Part shown: positions 33,684 through 43,427 of the stretch, in pieces
Position numbering within the stretch: position 1 is the stretch's first letter
How the letters are laid out: each line of letters opens with the position of its first letter
Assembly: GCA_910577295.1 (NCBI GenBank)
Contig: CAJTLS010000007.1
Location: 1-64,000 of the forward strand
DNA length: 64,000 nucleotides
Direction of reading: 5' to 3'
Origin: an uncultured Eubacterium sp.
GTDB lineage: Bacteria > Bacillota > Clostridia > Lachnospirales > Lachnospiraceae
The notes under the pieces: generated by a model
Told to the model about the DNA's origin: nothing
Databases searched by the model: none
Seen by the model: the letters and a program-made list of their open reading frames with translations, nothing else
Made by a program: the position numbers and the translations under genes

Positions 33684-36600
33684 ATGTCAAAGTTGATGAA
33701 GAAAAAAGGCTTACGGACGTTTCTGATAATAGTGCTTGTGATTATCGCATTTGTGCTATTTTTTAAGTTAAAGGGAACTTCTGCGAGCGACAACTCCGAC
33801 AAGTATGCGGGTGTGGATTTTGCGTCTATGAGCAACGAATATCAGCGAAGCGGTCAGTACAGTGATTACGTTGCCAACCGCTCAGAAGCCAATACGCCGA
33901 TGGATGCTGAGCACAAAGTGGACATTTTTGATTATGATAAGGAAAAGAGCAAAGATGTCAGTGTTCGTGATGATGTAGGTCCGGAAAGTGACAAAGCGAA
34001 AGCGGTACAGATTAAAGAGGGAGGGGCTGCCGTTTACAAGGTGAACGTTGATAAGGCAGGCTACTACAATATGCGGTTAGTTTATTACCCTTCATCAGGA
34101 GAAGAAGATGACCGTGGTATTGCGATTGAGACCAAAGTTGAGCTTTACAATAAGAAAACCAATCAATTCGAGCCTCCATTTAATGGCGCGGAAGGTATTG
34201 ATTTCGGACGGGTATATACAAATGAGGGCAAGCCGACAAAGGATAATCAGGGAAATGAGATTCGCCCGTCGCAGATTGAAGACCCGACGAGAGAGTGGAT
34301 AGAGTCTTATTTCGAAGATGCAACGGGATATGAAATGGAGCCGTATTACTTCTATTTTGAAGAGGGCGAGAACACAATTCGCCTGACCGGTGTCAATGAA
34401 AAATTGATCATGAAAGAATTTGCCATTGTCAATAGGCCGAAAATACCTTCTTATGAAGAGTATGCCAATGAAAATAAAGGCAAAACAAATAATGTCAAAG
34501 CCGGATATGTAAAGAAAATTCAGGGAGAGAAATCCGATAGACGTTCTTCTCCTTCTCTGTATGCAACGTATGACCGGACATCGGGCGATACGGAGTATGA
34601 AGATGAAAATGGCAATATTACACAGCATAATACGGAACATCAGGTTCTGGATGTAATCGGCGGTACTCAGTGGAAAGTAGCCGGTGACTGGATTGAGTGG
34701 ACCACGGAAGTAGAAGAAGAGGGCGACTATGTCATAGGTATTAAAGGGCGTCAGGGTTACAACCGTGGATATATCGCGAACCGCTCACTGCTGATTGACG
34801 GTGAAGTGCCTTTTCAGGAAGTTTCTCAGATTCAGTTTACATATAGCAACACATGGCAGATGCTCTGCCTGCAAAATGAAAAAGGGGAGGCGTATAAGTT
34901 CCACCTGACGGCAGGCAAGCACAAAATACGGATGAAGATTACATTAGGAAAGCTCGGCGAGTATTTGTCGCAGCTCTCGGAAAGTGTATACCGTATGAAT
35001 CAGTACTACCGTCAGATTTTGGTATTGACGGGTACCGAGCCGGATGAGTTCCGTGACTATCAGATTGAGAAAGTTTATCCGGGAGTTATTGATGCGATGG
35101 ACGCGGAGTCCAAACGCCTGTACAAACTGGTAGACGACGTTGCTGCTTATACCGGTGAAAAAGGCGGCGAGATATCTGTAGCGCAGACGTTAGCGGCACA
35201 GATGGAAACGTTTGTGGACAGACCGGATAAAATTCCTCAGACATTAGCCAATTATAAAGAAAATGTAAGTTCGCTCGGAACTTCCATCAATAACCTGAGT
35301 GCAGCGTCGATGGATATTGATTATATTGTTCTGGCGGCAGACCAAAAAGACATTCCGGAAGTGAATGAGAGCAGTTTCGACCGGATACTGCATGAGTGTA
35401 CGTTGTTTATAAATTCATTCCGTACCGATTCTTCCGCTCTCGGTAATGTATATGATTCTAATGACCCAGATGTAATCGACGTATGGATTACTGCTGGACG
35501 TGACCAGAGTACTATTTTGAAAAACATGGTTGACCAGCAATTCACTCCTAAGTCGAAAGAATTATATGGTAAGGAAATTAAAGTAAACGTCAAGCTGATT
35601 GATGCGGCGGCGTCCGCCAATACGGTAACAAACTCAACGGCTGCGGTAAATGCTATGTTGCCGGCGGTTATGTCCGGTAACGGTCCGGATGTGGCGCTTT
35701 GTATTTCACAGACAGAGCCGGTAAACTATGCATTGCGAAGCGCGACGATTGACCTCACGCAATTTCCAGATTACAAGGAAGTGTTGTCCGAGTATCAGCC
35801 GAGCGCCTATGAGAGTTACTGGCTGACGGATAAGACGGGCCACACAGGACTGTACGGACTTCCAGAGACGGAAAACTACAACGTGTTGTTCTATCGTACG
35901 GATATTATGAATGAGCTTGGCATCGATGCGACACAGATTAACACATGGGATGACGTGTTAAAGATTATTCCGGCGCTTCAGAAAAACAGTATGTCATTTG
36001 CCATTCCTTCGGTAGAGCGTAAGATTAATAATGCGTCCAATCCTGACCTTGCGAACTACTATGCACAGTTAGTGCAGCGCGGCGGCGGTTTGTACCGCGA
36101 TGAGGGGATTGAGACTATGATTGGAACTCAGCAGGGAATTTCGGCATTTGAGTTCTATACGAAGTTGTTTACCAACTATAAATTAGTAAAACAATACGAT
36201 TTTGCCAATCGTTTCCGAAGCGGCGAGATGCCAATCGGTGTAGCCGATTACAGTACGTTTAATACGTTGTCGGTATTTGCTCCTGAGATTAAAGGTCTTT
36301 GGAACTTCGGACTTGTTCCGGGCGTAAAACAGGAAGATGGAACGATTAACCGTTCGGTTCAGTGCTGGGGAACTGCTTCCATGATGCTTCGTGGCGCAGA
36401 AGTCCGCAATAAGAAAGATATTGCATGGAGTTTCCTCAAATGGTGGGCAAGCTCGGAGACACAAGCTACTTATGCAAGAGAATTAGAGGCTGTTATGGGT
36501 GCTGCTGCACGTTATGCGACAGCAAACAAAAACACATTCAAGACGTTGTCATGGAGTGCAAAAGAATCGGAGGCACTGGAAGAACAGCATAAATGGGCGT

Positions 36601-36812
36601 TTGGTATTCGTCAGGTTGCCGGCGGTTACTATACGGAGCGCCATATTACAAACGCTATCCGTAAGGTTATGAATAATAATGATGATCCGCGTGAGACGCT
36701 GCTGGATTATGTTATTACGATTAATAAAGAGCTCTCGAACAAGCGTGAGGAGTTTGGATTAAAGACGCTGGAACAAGAGAAGAAAGAAAACAAAGATAAA
36801 AAAGAAGAATAA
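33684..36812 (+). CDS. Giant membrane-anchored solute-binding protein with N-terminal beta domains
   Basis: A 1042-residue protein, about twice a normal binding protein. One N-terminal membrane helix (about 10-28) without a lipobox anchors it. Residues about 60-260 and 330-430 are two beta-rich, carbohydrate-binding-like regions (AGYYNMRLVYYPSS; GDWIEWTTEVEEEGDYVIGIKGRQG; TAGKHKIRMKITLG). A helical region (about 440-590) precedes a family-1 extracellular solute-binding domain (about 600-1000: DVIDVWITAGRDQSTILKNM; NGPDVALCISQ; YGLPETENYNVLFYRTDIM; WSFLKWWASSETQATYARELEAVMG). The tail is very charged. Both permeases follow, so it probably captures oligosaccharide for them, and the beta regions may add polysaccharide contact. 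First gene of the operon. Confidence 0.85.
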   Translation: MSKLMKKKGLRTFLIIVLVIIAFVLFFKLKGTSASDNSDKYAGVDFASMSNEYQRSGQYSDYVANRSEANTPMDAEHKVDIFDYDKEKSKDVSVRDDVGPESDKAKAVQIKEGGAAVYKVNVDKAGYYNMRLVYYPSSGEEDDRGIAIETKVELYNKKTNQFEPPFNGAEGIDFGRVYTNEGKPTKDNQGNEIRPSQIEDPTREWIESYFEDATGYEMEPYYFYFEEGENTIRLTGVNEKLIMKEFAIVNRPKIPSYEEYANENKGKTNNVKAGYVKKIQGEKSDRRSSPSLYATYDRTSGDTEYEDENGNITQHNTEHQVLDVIGGTQWKVAGDWIEWTTEVEEEGDYVIGIKGRQGYNRGYIANRSLLIDGEVPFQEVSQIQFTYSNTWQMLCLQNEKGEAYKFHLTAGKHKIRMKITLGKLGEYLSQLSESVYRMNQYYRQILVLTGTEPDEFRDYQIEKVYPGVIDAMDAESKRLYKLVDDVAAYTGEKGGEISVAQTLAAQMETFVDRPDKIPQTLANYKENVSSLGTSINNLSAASMDIDYIVLAADQKDIPEVNESSFDRILHECTLFINSFRTDSSALGNVYDSNDPDVIDVWITAGRDQSTILKNMVDQQFTPKSKELYGKEIKVNVKLIDAAASANTVTNSTAAVNAMLPAVMSGNGPDVALCISQTEPVNYALRSATIDLTQFPDYKEVLSEYQPSAYESYWLTDKTGHTGLYGLPETENYNVLFYRTDIMNELGIDATQINTWDDVLKIIPALQKNSMSFAIPSVERKINNASNPDLANYYAQLVQRGGGLYRDEGIETMIGTQQGISAFEFYTKLFTNYKLVKQYDFANRFRSGEMPIGVADYSTFNTLSVFAPEIKGLWNFGLVPGVKQEDGTINRSVQCWGTASMMLRGAEVRNKKDIAWSFLKWWASSETQATYARELEAVMGAAARYATANKNTFKTLSWSAKESEALEEQHKWAFGIRQVAGGYYTERHITNAIRKVMNNNDDPRETLLDYVITINKELSNKREEFGLKTLEQEKKENKDKKEE

Positions 36813-36827
36813 GAGAGGAGTGAAGAA

Positions 36828-37763
36828 ATGAATTTTCTGGGGAAATATGTGCAGATAAAGAAACGCAATGCAAAGATAGCCTGGAAAAAGGCAAAGATGT
36901 CAAAGACATGTTACCTGTTCCTGTTGCCGTATTTCATCGTGTTTACTGCATTTTACATTTTGCCGGTACTGATGTCGATTTTCTATAGTTTTACATATTA
37001 TAATGTACTGGAACCGGCAAGATTCGTTGGTGTAGACAATTACATCAACCTGCTCCTTGCGGATGATGTATTTCTGATTGCAGTAAAGAATACATTTCTG
37101 CTGGCGGCAATTACCGGCCCGCTTGGTTATATCATGGCGTTCCTCTTTGCATGGTTTATCAATGAGCTGCCACGATACATTCGTGCTTTTGCCGTTGTTG
37201 TGTTTTACGCACCTACGATTTCCGGACAGGCATATTTGGTTTGGTCAATTCTGTTCAGTGGAGATGCCTATGGTTATGTAAATGCTTTTCTCATTAAGTT
37301 TGGTTTTATCAGTGAACCAATTCTGTGGCTTACGGATACCGCTTATATGATGAATGTAATTATTATCGTAGTGTTGTGGATGAGTCTCGGACAGGGATTC
37401 CTATCGTTTGTAGCCGGTCTTCAGGGTATTGACAACTCGCAGTTTGAGGCTGGCTATGTGGATGGTGTCAGAAACCGCTGGCAGGAGTTATGGTATATTA
37501 CCCTGCCGGGTATGAAACCAATGCTTCTGTTTGGTGCGGTTATGGCGATTACGCAAACTTTTGGCGTGGCTGACCAGACGATGGCGCTCTGCGGGTTCCC
37601 GAGTACGGACTATGCCGCGCGAACAGTTGTTACCCACCTGATTGATTATGGTACGACACGATTTGAGATGGGTTATGCTTCTGCGATTGCGACGATACTG
37701 TTTGCGGTTATGCTGCTCCTGAATAAGGCGATACAGTCGTTGCTTAGCAAAGTTGGAACTTGA
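36828..37763 (+). CDS. Sugar ABC transporter permease (MalF-like), pair 1
   Basis: A 311-residue inner-membrane permease with six hydrophobic segments. The cytoplasmic EAA loop, which contacts the ATPase, reads QFEAGYVDGVRNRWQELWYITLP (conserved Gly as DGV). The LLPYFIVFTAFYILPVLMSIFYSF first helix is typical of the LplB/MalF group. It lies 15 bases after the giant binding protein, and its partner starts 17 bases after its stop. No ATPase gene exists in the operon, so a shared MsmX-type ATPase elsewhere is expected. Confidence 0.92.
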   Translation: MNFLGKYVQIKKRNAKIAWKKAKMSKTCYLFLLPYFIVFTAFYILPVLMSIFYSFTYYNVLEPARFVGVDNYINLLLADDVFLIAVKNTFLLAAITGPLGYIMAFLFAWFINELPRYIRAFAVVVFYAPTISGQAYLVWSILFSGDAYGYVNAFLIKFGFISEPILWLTDTAYMMNVIIIVVLWMSLGQGFLSFVAGLQGIDNSQFEAGYVDGVRNRWQELWYITLPGMKPMLLFGAVMAITQTFGVADQTMALCGFPSTDYAARTVVTHLIDYGTTRFEMGYASAIATILFAVMLLLNKAIQSLLSKVGT

Positions 37764-37780
37764 TAGGAGGTATAGCAAAG

Positions 37781-38644
37781 ATGAAATTGATAAAATTAAA
37801 GCGAAGAAAACCGAACCGCTCGGTTGGTGGAGATGTCGGTATTTATATTTTGCTCATCCTATTTGGTATCTTCTTTGTGCTCCCGCTGGTGTATTCCATC
37901 AGTAGTGCATTTAAACCGTTAGATGAAATATATCTGTATCCACCAAGATTTTTTGTGAAAAATCCTACGTTTAATAACTTTCAGGATTTGCTCGTAGTTA
38001 TGTCGAGTTCCTATGTACCGTTTACCCGTTATGTGTTTAACACGGTATTCATTACCTTGCTCGGTACGGTAGGACACTTGATTATCGGCTCTATGGCCGC
38101 TTACGTGCTGGCTAAATACGAGTTTCCGGGCAGCAAAAGGATATTTAAAATTATTCAGGCGGCGATTATGTTTAACGCCTATGTGTTGCAGATTCCTACC
38201 TATATTATAATGAGTAAACTGGGTTGGATTGATACCTATTTAGCGCTTATGGTTCCGGCGTTTGCCTTGCCGATGGGATTGTTCCTGATGAAACAGTTTA
38301 TGGAGCAGATACCGGACGCTCTGATTGAGGCGGCGAAGATAGACGGCGCGAAAGAGGGCAGAATCTTCCTGCGTATTGTTATGCCGAACGTAAAACCGGC
38401 GTGGCTGACCGTTACGATTTTCTCAGTGCAGAACCTGTGGAACTTGAAAGGTCAGGTGTACATATATTCGGAGGAATATAAAATGCTTCCGTACGCTTTA
38501 CAGCAGATTATGGCCGGTGGTGTGGCCCGTGCGGGTGTCGGTTCTGCAGCGACGATGGTCGTTATGATGGTGCCGATTATTATCTTTATAATGGCAGAGA
38601 GCAATATTTTGGAAACCATGGCTAGTTCTGGTATTAAAGACTGA
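37781..38644 (+). CDS. Sugar ABC transporter permease (MalG-like), pair 1
   Basis: A 287-residue permease. Six membrane segments, the EAA loop ALIEAAKIDGAKEGRIFLRIVMPNVKPAW and the terminal SSGIKD are typical of MalG/YtcP-group oligosaccharide importers. ATG 37781 is ten bases after GGAGG and is chosen over TTG 37760, which overlaps the upstream gene. Forms the heterodimeric channel with the preceding permease. Confidence 0.92.
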   Translation: MKLIKLKRRKPNRSVGGDVGIYILLILFGIFFVLPLVYSISSAFKPLDEIYLYPPRFFVKNPTFNNFQDLLVVMSSSYVPFTRYVFNTVFITLLGTVGHLIIGSMAAYVLAKYEFPGSKRIFKIIQAAIMFNAYVLQIPTYIIMSKLGWIDTYLALMVPAFALPMGLFLMKQFMEQIPDALIEAAKIDGAKEGRIFLRIVMPNVKPAWLTVTIFSVQNLWNLKGQVYIYSEEYKMLPYALQQIMAGGVARAGVGSAATMVVMMVPIIIFIMAESNILETMASSGIKD

Positions 38645-38661
38645 TAAAAGGAGGAAATAAA

Positions 38662-40149
38662 ATGAGAGTGTTAAAACGATTTACATCTGTATTTGTGTTA
38701 TTACTCGTTGTGTCCCTCCTTGCAGGCAGTGTGGACTCATTGGCCAATAGTTCAAACGGCAATCATTATACTTATACTTATGATTGCTGGGGTGCGGACC
38801 GAGAGTCTCCGGATGCCTATACGGTAGAGCGCGTTATTTCTGGTTCTGACTTTGAACAATGCGGAAACTTTAAAGACCCGCAGGGAATATACTGCGTAGG
38901 AAATAACATGTATGTCGCAGATACGGGAAACAACAGAATTTGTCATTTTACATATGGAGATGATAAATTTGTGTTCGTCAAAGTTGTGGACAGTTACCAA
39001 AATGCCGACGGCAAAAAGGTTTCCCTAAAAGAGCCGCAGGATGTTTTTGTGACAACCGAAGGGCAGATGTACATAGCAGATACAGGGAATAATAAAATTG
39101 TTCATTTGGATGCGGACGGTAAACTTGTAAAAGAAATCGGACGTCCGGATGATAAGACGTATACGGAAGAAAAATTTCTTCCGCAGAAACTTGTAGTAGA
39201 CAGGGCAAAGCGTATTTTTACACAGGTACAGAATGTGAACAAAGGTTTTCTGGAGTTTGATGATGCCGGAGATTTTACCGGGTTTGTCGGCGCCAGTGAG
39301 GTAACTTACGACTTCTTTACCTATTTGTGGAAAATGATTGCTACGAAAGAGCAGCGAGCACAGATGGAGTTGTTTGTACCGACCGAGTATTCCAATCTCT
39401 GTCTGGACTCCGAGGACTTTATCTATGCGACGATTAGTACGTTTGACGGCCCGGTAGAAATGGCGGAGCCGATTCGTAAACTGAATGCAAAAGGTACGGA
39501 TATCTTAGTGCGAAATGGATACGACGACCCTTACGGTGATTATCGTTATACCGATCACGGAGAATTGAAAGGACCATCCCAATTTAACGACATATGCTGT
39601 CTGGACAATGATGTCTACTATGCATTGGATACGAATAAGGGACGTATCTTTGCCTATGATTTTCAGGGCAATATGTTATATGCTTTTGGCGGTCACGGGT
39701 ACAAAGCAGGATACTTTATGAATCCGTCAGCTATTGAAGATTTAGGAGATTCTTTAGTTGTTGTCGACCAGAAACTGGGTACGATTACACAGTTTACGTT
39801 GACGGAATACGGCAAGCTGATTAATGGAGGACTGGCAGAGTATAAAATCGGACATTATGATGAATCTGCCGATATATGGCGTCAGGTACTTCGGTTAAAT
39901 GGTAACTACGATCAGGCGTATATAGGTATCGGGCGTGCACTTCTCCGTAAAGGGCAGTATAAAGAAGCGATGGAATATTTCGAATTGAAATTAGATTCCA
40001 AGAATTATTCCAAAGCGTTTAAACTGTACAGAGAACAATGGTTCGAAGAGAACATCGGGAAGATTTTACTTATTTTCGCTATTCTCGTTCTCCTCGGCTT
40101 TGGTATTGGATTTGTTCGGAAAGCCAGAAAGGAGGTTGAGAAAGGATGA
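38662..40149 (+). CDS. NHL-propeller/TPR protein with C-terminal membrane anchor
   Basis: A 495-residue exported protein. A signal segment (about 1-28) is followed by NHL-type beta-propeller repeats (FKDPQGIYCVGNNMYVADTGNNRICHF; LKEPQDVFVTTEGQMYIADTGNNKIVHLDADG; DNDVYYALDTNKGRIFAYDFQGNMLYAFGG; FMNPSAIEDLGDSLVVVDQ). A TPR-like pair (about 395-450: GGLAEYKIGHYDESADIWRQVLRLNGNYDQAYIGIGRALLRKGQYKEAMEYFELKL) precedes a membrane helix (about 463-483) and a basic tail. The propeller therefore lies outside, tethered to the membrane. The stop overlaps the next start by four bases. NHL propellers bind proteins or glycans. Enzymatic activity is not indicated. Confidence 0.82.
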   Translation: MRVLKRFTSVFVLLLVVSLLAGSVDSLANSSNGNHYTYTYDCWGADRESPDAYTVERVISGSDFEQCGNFKDPQGIYCVGNNMYVADTGNNRICHFTYGDDKFVFVKVVDSYQNADGKKVSLKEPQDVFVTTEGQMYIADTGNNKIVHLDADGKLVKEIGRPDDKTYTEEKFLPQKLVVDRAKRIFTQVQNVNKGFLEFDDAGDFTGFVGASEVTYDFFTYLWKMIATKEQRAQMELFVPTEYSNLCLDSEDFIYATISTFDGPVEMAEPIRKLNAKGTDILVRNGYDDPYGDYRYTDHGELKGPSQFNDICCLDNDVYYALDTNKGRIFAYDFQGNMLYAFGGHGYKAGYFMNPSAIEDLGDSLVVVDQKLGTITQFTLTEYGKLINGGLAEYKIGHYDESADIWRQVLRLNGNYDQAYIGIGRALLRKGQYKEAMEYFELKLDSKNYSKAFKLYREQWFEENIGKILLIFAILVLLGFGIGFVRKARKEVEKG

Positions 40150-40811
40150 AGATAAAAGAAAAGCTTTGTGATAAGGAAGCTTGGAATCGATATTTTGCTT
40201 CGCTGCGATATTCTCTTCACTGTATTGTGAGGCCATTTGATGGATTTTGGGATCTTACCCATGAGAAGAGAGGTTCCATGGCGGCAGCTAATACAATTAT
40301 CGCTTTAGTCCTTTTGACCAATTTAATTAAATTGGGGGCAACCGGTTTTATATTCTATCAGGTGAATTGGGATACGGTAAATCTTGTCTTGGAAATTGCA
40401 ACATTTTTGGTGCCGTTTATCGTTTATGTGGTTGCCAATTGGTGTTTGACGACATTGTTTGACGGGAAAGGTACATTAAGGGATATTTGGATAGGAACAG
40501 CATATGCAATGACACCTTATGTGATTATTCAGTTATTGCTTGTTCCGCTTAGTAACGTGGTAACTATAGAAGAGGGGGCATTTTATGGTGTCTTTGGAGC
40601 TTTCTCCTTTGTCTGGTGTGGTATGCTCATTGTAGCATCAGTAATGATGATACATGATTTCCTGTTGGGAAAAGCACTTGCATCACTGCTTTTTTCGGGA
40701 GTGGGAATGTTGATTATTGTATTCCTGCTTGTACTCTTCTTTAGTTTGATTAGTGACGGTTTCGCATATTTCTATTCGATTTACAAAGAGACCGTATTCC
40801 GAATGTATTGA
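40146..40811 (+). CDS. Yip1-family membrane protein
   Basis: A 221-residue protein with about five membrane helices. The N-terminus (RYSLHCIVRPFDGFWDLTHEKRGSMAAANTIIAL) and FDGKGTLRDIWIGTAYAMTPYVIIQLLLVPLSNV match bacterial members of the Yip1 family. The start codon overlaps the NHL gene stop (ATGA), indicating coupled translation and suggesting the two proteins form one membrane unit. Its biochemical role is unknown. Confidence 0.8.
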   Translation: MKIKEKLCDKEAWNRYFASLRYSLHCIVRPFDGFWDLTHEKRGSMAAANTIIALVLLTNLIKLGATGFIFYQVNWDTVNLVLEIATFLVPFIVYVVANWCLTTLFDGKGTLRDIWIGTAYAMTPYVIIQLLLVPLSNVVTIEEGAFYGVFGAFSFVWCGMLIVASVMMIHDFLLGKALASLLFSGVGMLIIVFLLVLFFSLISDGFAYFYSIYKETVFRMY

Positions 40812-40832
40812 TGAAAGGAGGAAAAAGACAAA

Positions 40833-43427
40833 ATGAAAAATAAATTGTATTTACTCCTGATTGCAGTACTTTCGTGTTTCGTATTTGTTGCCTGTGGAGA
40901 GGAAGAGGGTAACAATGTAGAAATGGAAACATACGAGTATGACAATAGTGGGGATGTGACTATTTCCAACGGTTTGCTGAGTCTTACCGTCAGCGGTTCT
41001 TCCACTCAGATTGAAGTGAAAGATGAAAAGACCGGAAAAACATACCGTTCCAATCCGACAGCGGAGGAAATTGAAAAGTATGCCAATGCGGACGGACAGT
41101 ATAAGGATGTGCTGAGTGCGACGATGGCGCTTACCTACTCCAATAACACAGATACGCAAAAAGAAATTGATAACTATTCTCAGTGTATTCGGGATAATAA
41201 GTTTTATAAGATTGAAAAGGTAAGCGATACGGAAGTTGTAGTGAAATATTCCGTAGGAGATTTCGAAAAGTCATATGTATGTCCGGTAGCAATTAAAGAA
41301 TCCAGAATGAATGAATTTCTGGAGAAGATTCCAAAGGGAGCTCAAAAGTCAGTACTTCGTTGCTACATTTATTACAATTACGAGGAATTGAGCGCTTCTG
41401 GAGAAGCTTCGGATCAGGAACTGCTTTCCAAGGGTGAGAAATTATTTCCGGATCTGAAAGACGAACCGGTATATTATTTGGATGAAGAAGTTACGGACGC
41501 CCGTTTGAAACAGTTAGAGACAAAGTTTATTGCGGCGGGATATACGGAGAAAGACCGTGTCAAAGATATGGGCAGCTACAAAGTTTCCCGTAATGAGGGT
41601 AAGCCGATTTTTGATATTTCCGTTCATTACATATTGGAAGATGATAATCTGGTTGTCAAAGTTCCGATGAAAGATATTAAATACAATACCGATTATCCAA
41701 TTGTTAAATTACAGCTTCTTCCATTTATGGGTGCCGGAAACACCGAGGAAGAAGGGTATATGCTTGTACCTGAAGGAAGCGGCGGTATTATTAACTTCAA
41801 TAACGGCAAAACCTTGCAGCAGAGATATCAGGGCGATATGTATGGTTGGGATTACGGACAGAGCCGTAAAACTATCATAGATGAGTCAAAAGCAAGTTTT
41901 GCAGCCTATGCAATTGCCAATAAGACGAAAAACAATTCGTTCTTGTGTATTGCCGACGAGGGAAGTTCTTACGCAATGGTTCAGGCGGATATTTCCGGCA
42001 AGAACAACGGCTATAATTATTCAACATTTATTTATAACATGCTTCATGGAGAGAATATGGATGTGTCCAAGAAATCTGACACAACGGTTCGCGTCTATGA
42101 GGACGGACTTCCAGACGAGACAATCTCACAGAGATATATCTTTTCGGATAGTACGGAATATTCTGATTTAGCAGTTAAGTATCGCGAATATTTGCAGAAG
42201 AAATATCCAAATCTGCAAAAGAAGAAAGAAGATACAAGTGTTCCGTTAGCTGTTGAGATGATTGGAGCAGTAGATGATACGGAACATATACTTGGTTATC
42301 CGGTTGTTCGTTCACAGTCTCTGACGTCTTATTCTCAGGCAAAGGATATTTTGAAGGACTTGAAAGATTCCGGAATCGGTAATATCAATGCAAAGTATAC
42401 CGGTTGGTTTAATACCGGAGTAAAACAGACTTCGGCAATTAAAGTTGATACGGTAGGACGATTGGGAAGTTCATCAGATTTGAAAGATTTGACTGCTTAT
42501 GCAAATCAGACAGAGGGAATGGACTTGTACTTAAACGGTACTTTCACATATGCTTATAAAGATAAATGGTTCGATGGATTTTCTTCCAGAAAGCATGCGG
42601 CTAAATTTGTAAATCGGGAAGAATGTGAATTGTTTACTCTTGACTCGGTTACGTATAAAGCAGATGATGAAGACCGCGGAGACTTAGGATTTGATAGTTA
42701 TTATTTGCTAAAGCCATCCTATTCTATGGAGGCGGTTGACAATTATGTAGAAGAAGTAAATGATTATGGCTCCAAGAATATCGGATTTGAAGATATCGGC
42801 AATAATTTGGCAGGTGATTATAATCCGAAGAGCCGTGTATCCCGCGAGGCATCCTTGAATCTTCAGGTGAAGAAGATGCAGGCGTTGAAGCAGGGGGGCA
42901 GCAAACTTATGATTACCGGTGGAAATCAATATGCTGTTCCGTATGCAGATTATGTGACGGATATGGATGTTTCTTCCAAGGCAGTAAACATTGTTGACGA
43001 ACAGGTTCCATTTTATCCAATGGCGCTGCATGGTATTGTAAACTATTCGAGTTCACCAATCAATCTGTCGGAGAATCAGGAAGATAATATTTTGAAATCC
43101 GCTGAAACCGGTGCCGGTCTCTACTTTACTTATATTTATGAGGATACAAGCATACTTCAAGATGGTAAGTATACAAGATACTATGCTTGTAATTTCGGAC
43201 AGTGGAAAGACGATACGGTGAAGTTGTACCAGAAGTTTAATGAAAAACTGGGTGATACTTATAACCAGTATATTACAAAACATGAAAAAATAACGGATGG
43301 TGTTTACAAAACAACTTTTGAAAGCGGCAAATCGGTTCTTGTAAACTACAACTATGAGAACTACGATTATAACGGAACAACTGTTGGAAGCAGAGATTTC
43401 GCTGTTGTGAAGGGGGGTGAAGAATAA
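40833..43427 (+). CDS. DUF5696 lipoprotein, possible glycoside hydrolase
   Basis: An 864-residue lipoprotein (signal peptide ending FVAC, Cys 21). An N-terminal beta-sandwich region (about 45-340: SNGLLSLTVSGSSTQIEVKDEKTGKTYRSNP) is followed by a long region (about 470-790) that alternates strands and helices like a TIM barrel: AVEMIGAVDDTE, LKDSGIGNINAKYTGWFNTG, MDLYLNGTFTYAY, KNIGFEDIGNNLAGDYNPKS, KLMITGGNQYAVPYADYVTDMD. A small C-terminal beta domain closes it (DGVYKTTFESGKSVLVNYNYENY). I place it in the DUF5696 family by recall. The architecture looks like a retaining glycosidase of the alpha-galactosidase/GH101 type, but that is inference and no catalytic residue is proven. It follows the Yip1 gene by 21 bases and abuts permease pair 2. 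Confidence 0.75.
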   Translation: MKNKLYLLLIAVLSCFVFVACGEEEGNNVEMETYEYDNSGDVTISNGLLSLTVSGSSTQIEVKDEKTGKTYRSNPTAEEIEKYANADGQYKDVLSATMALTYSNNTDTQKEIDNYSQCIRDNKFYKIEKVSDTEVVVKYSVGDFEKSYVCPVAIKESRMNEFLEKIPKGAQKSVLRCYIYYNYEELSASGEASDQELLSKGEKLFPDLKDEPVYYLDEEVTDARLKQLETKFIAAGYTEKDRVKDMGSYKVSRNEGKPIFDISVHYILEDDNLVVKVPMKDIKYNTDYPIVKLQLLPFMGAGNTEEEGYMLVPEGSGGIINFNNGKTLQQRYQGDMYGWDYGQSRKTIIDESKASFAAYAIANKTKNNSFLCIADEGSSYAMVQADISGKNNGYNYSTFIYNMLHGENMDVSKKSDTTVRVYEDGLPDETISQRYIFSDSTEYSDLAVKYREYLQKKYPNLQKKKEDTSVPLAVEMIGAVDDTEHILGYPVVRSQSLTSYSQAKDILKDLKDSGIGNINAKYTGWFNTGVKQTSAIKVDTVGRLGSSSDLKDLTAYANQTEGMDLYLNGTFTYAYKDKWFDGFSSRKHAAKFVNREECELFTLDSVTYKADDEDRGDLGFDSYYLLKPSYSMEAVDNYVEEVNDYGSKNIGFEDIGNNLAGDYNPKSRVSREASLNLQVKKMQALKQGGSKLMITGGNQYAVPYADYVTDMDVSSKAVNIVDEQVPFYPMALHGIVNYSSSPINLSENQEDNILKSAETGAGLYFTYIYEDTSILQDGKYTRYYACNFGQWKDDTVKLYQKFNEKLGDTYNQYITKHEKITDGVYKTTFESGKSVLVNYNYENYDYNGTTVGSRDFAVVKGGEE

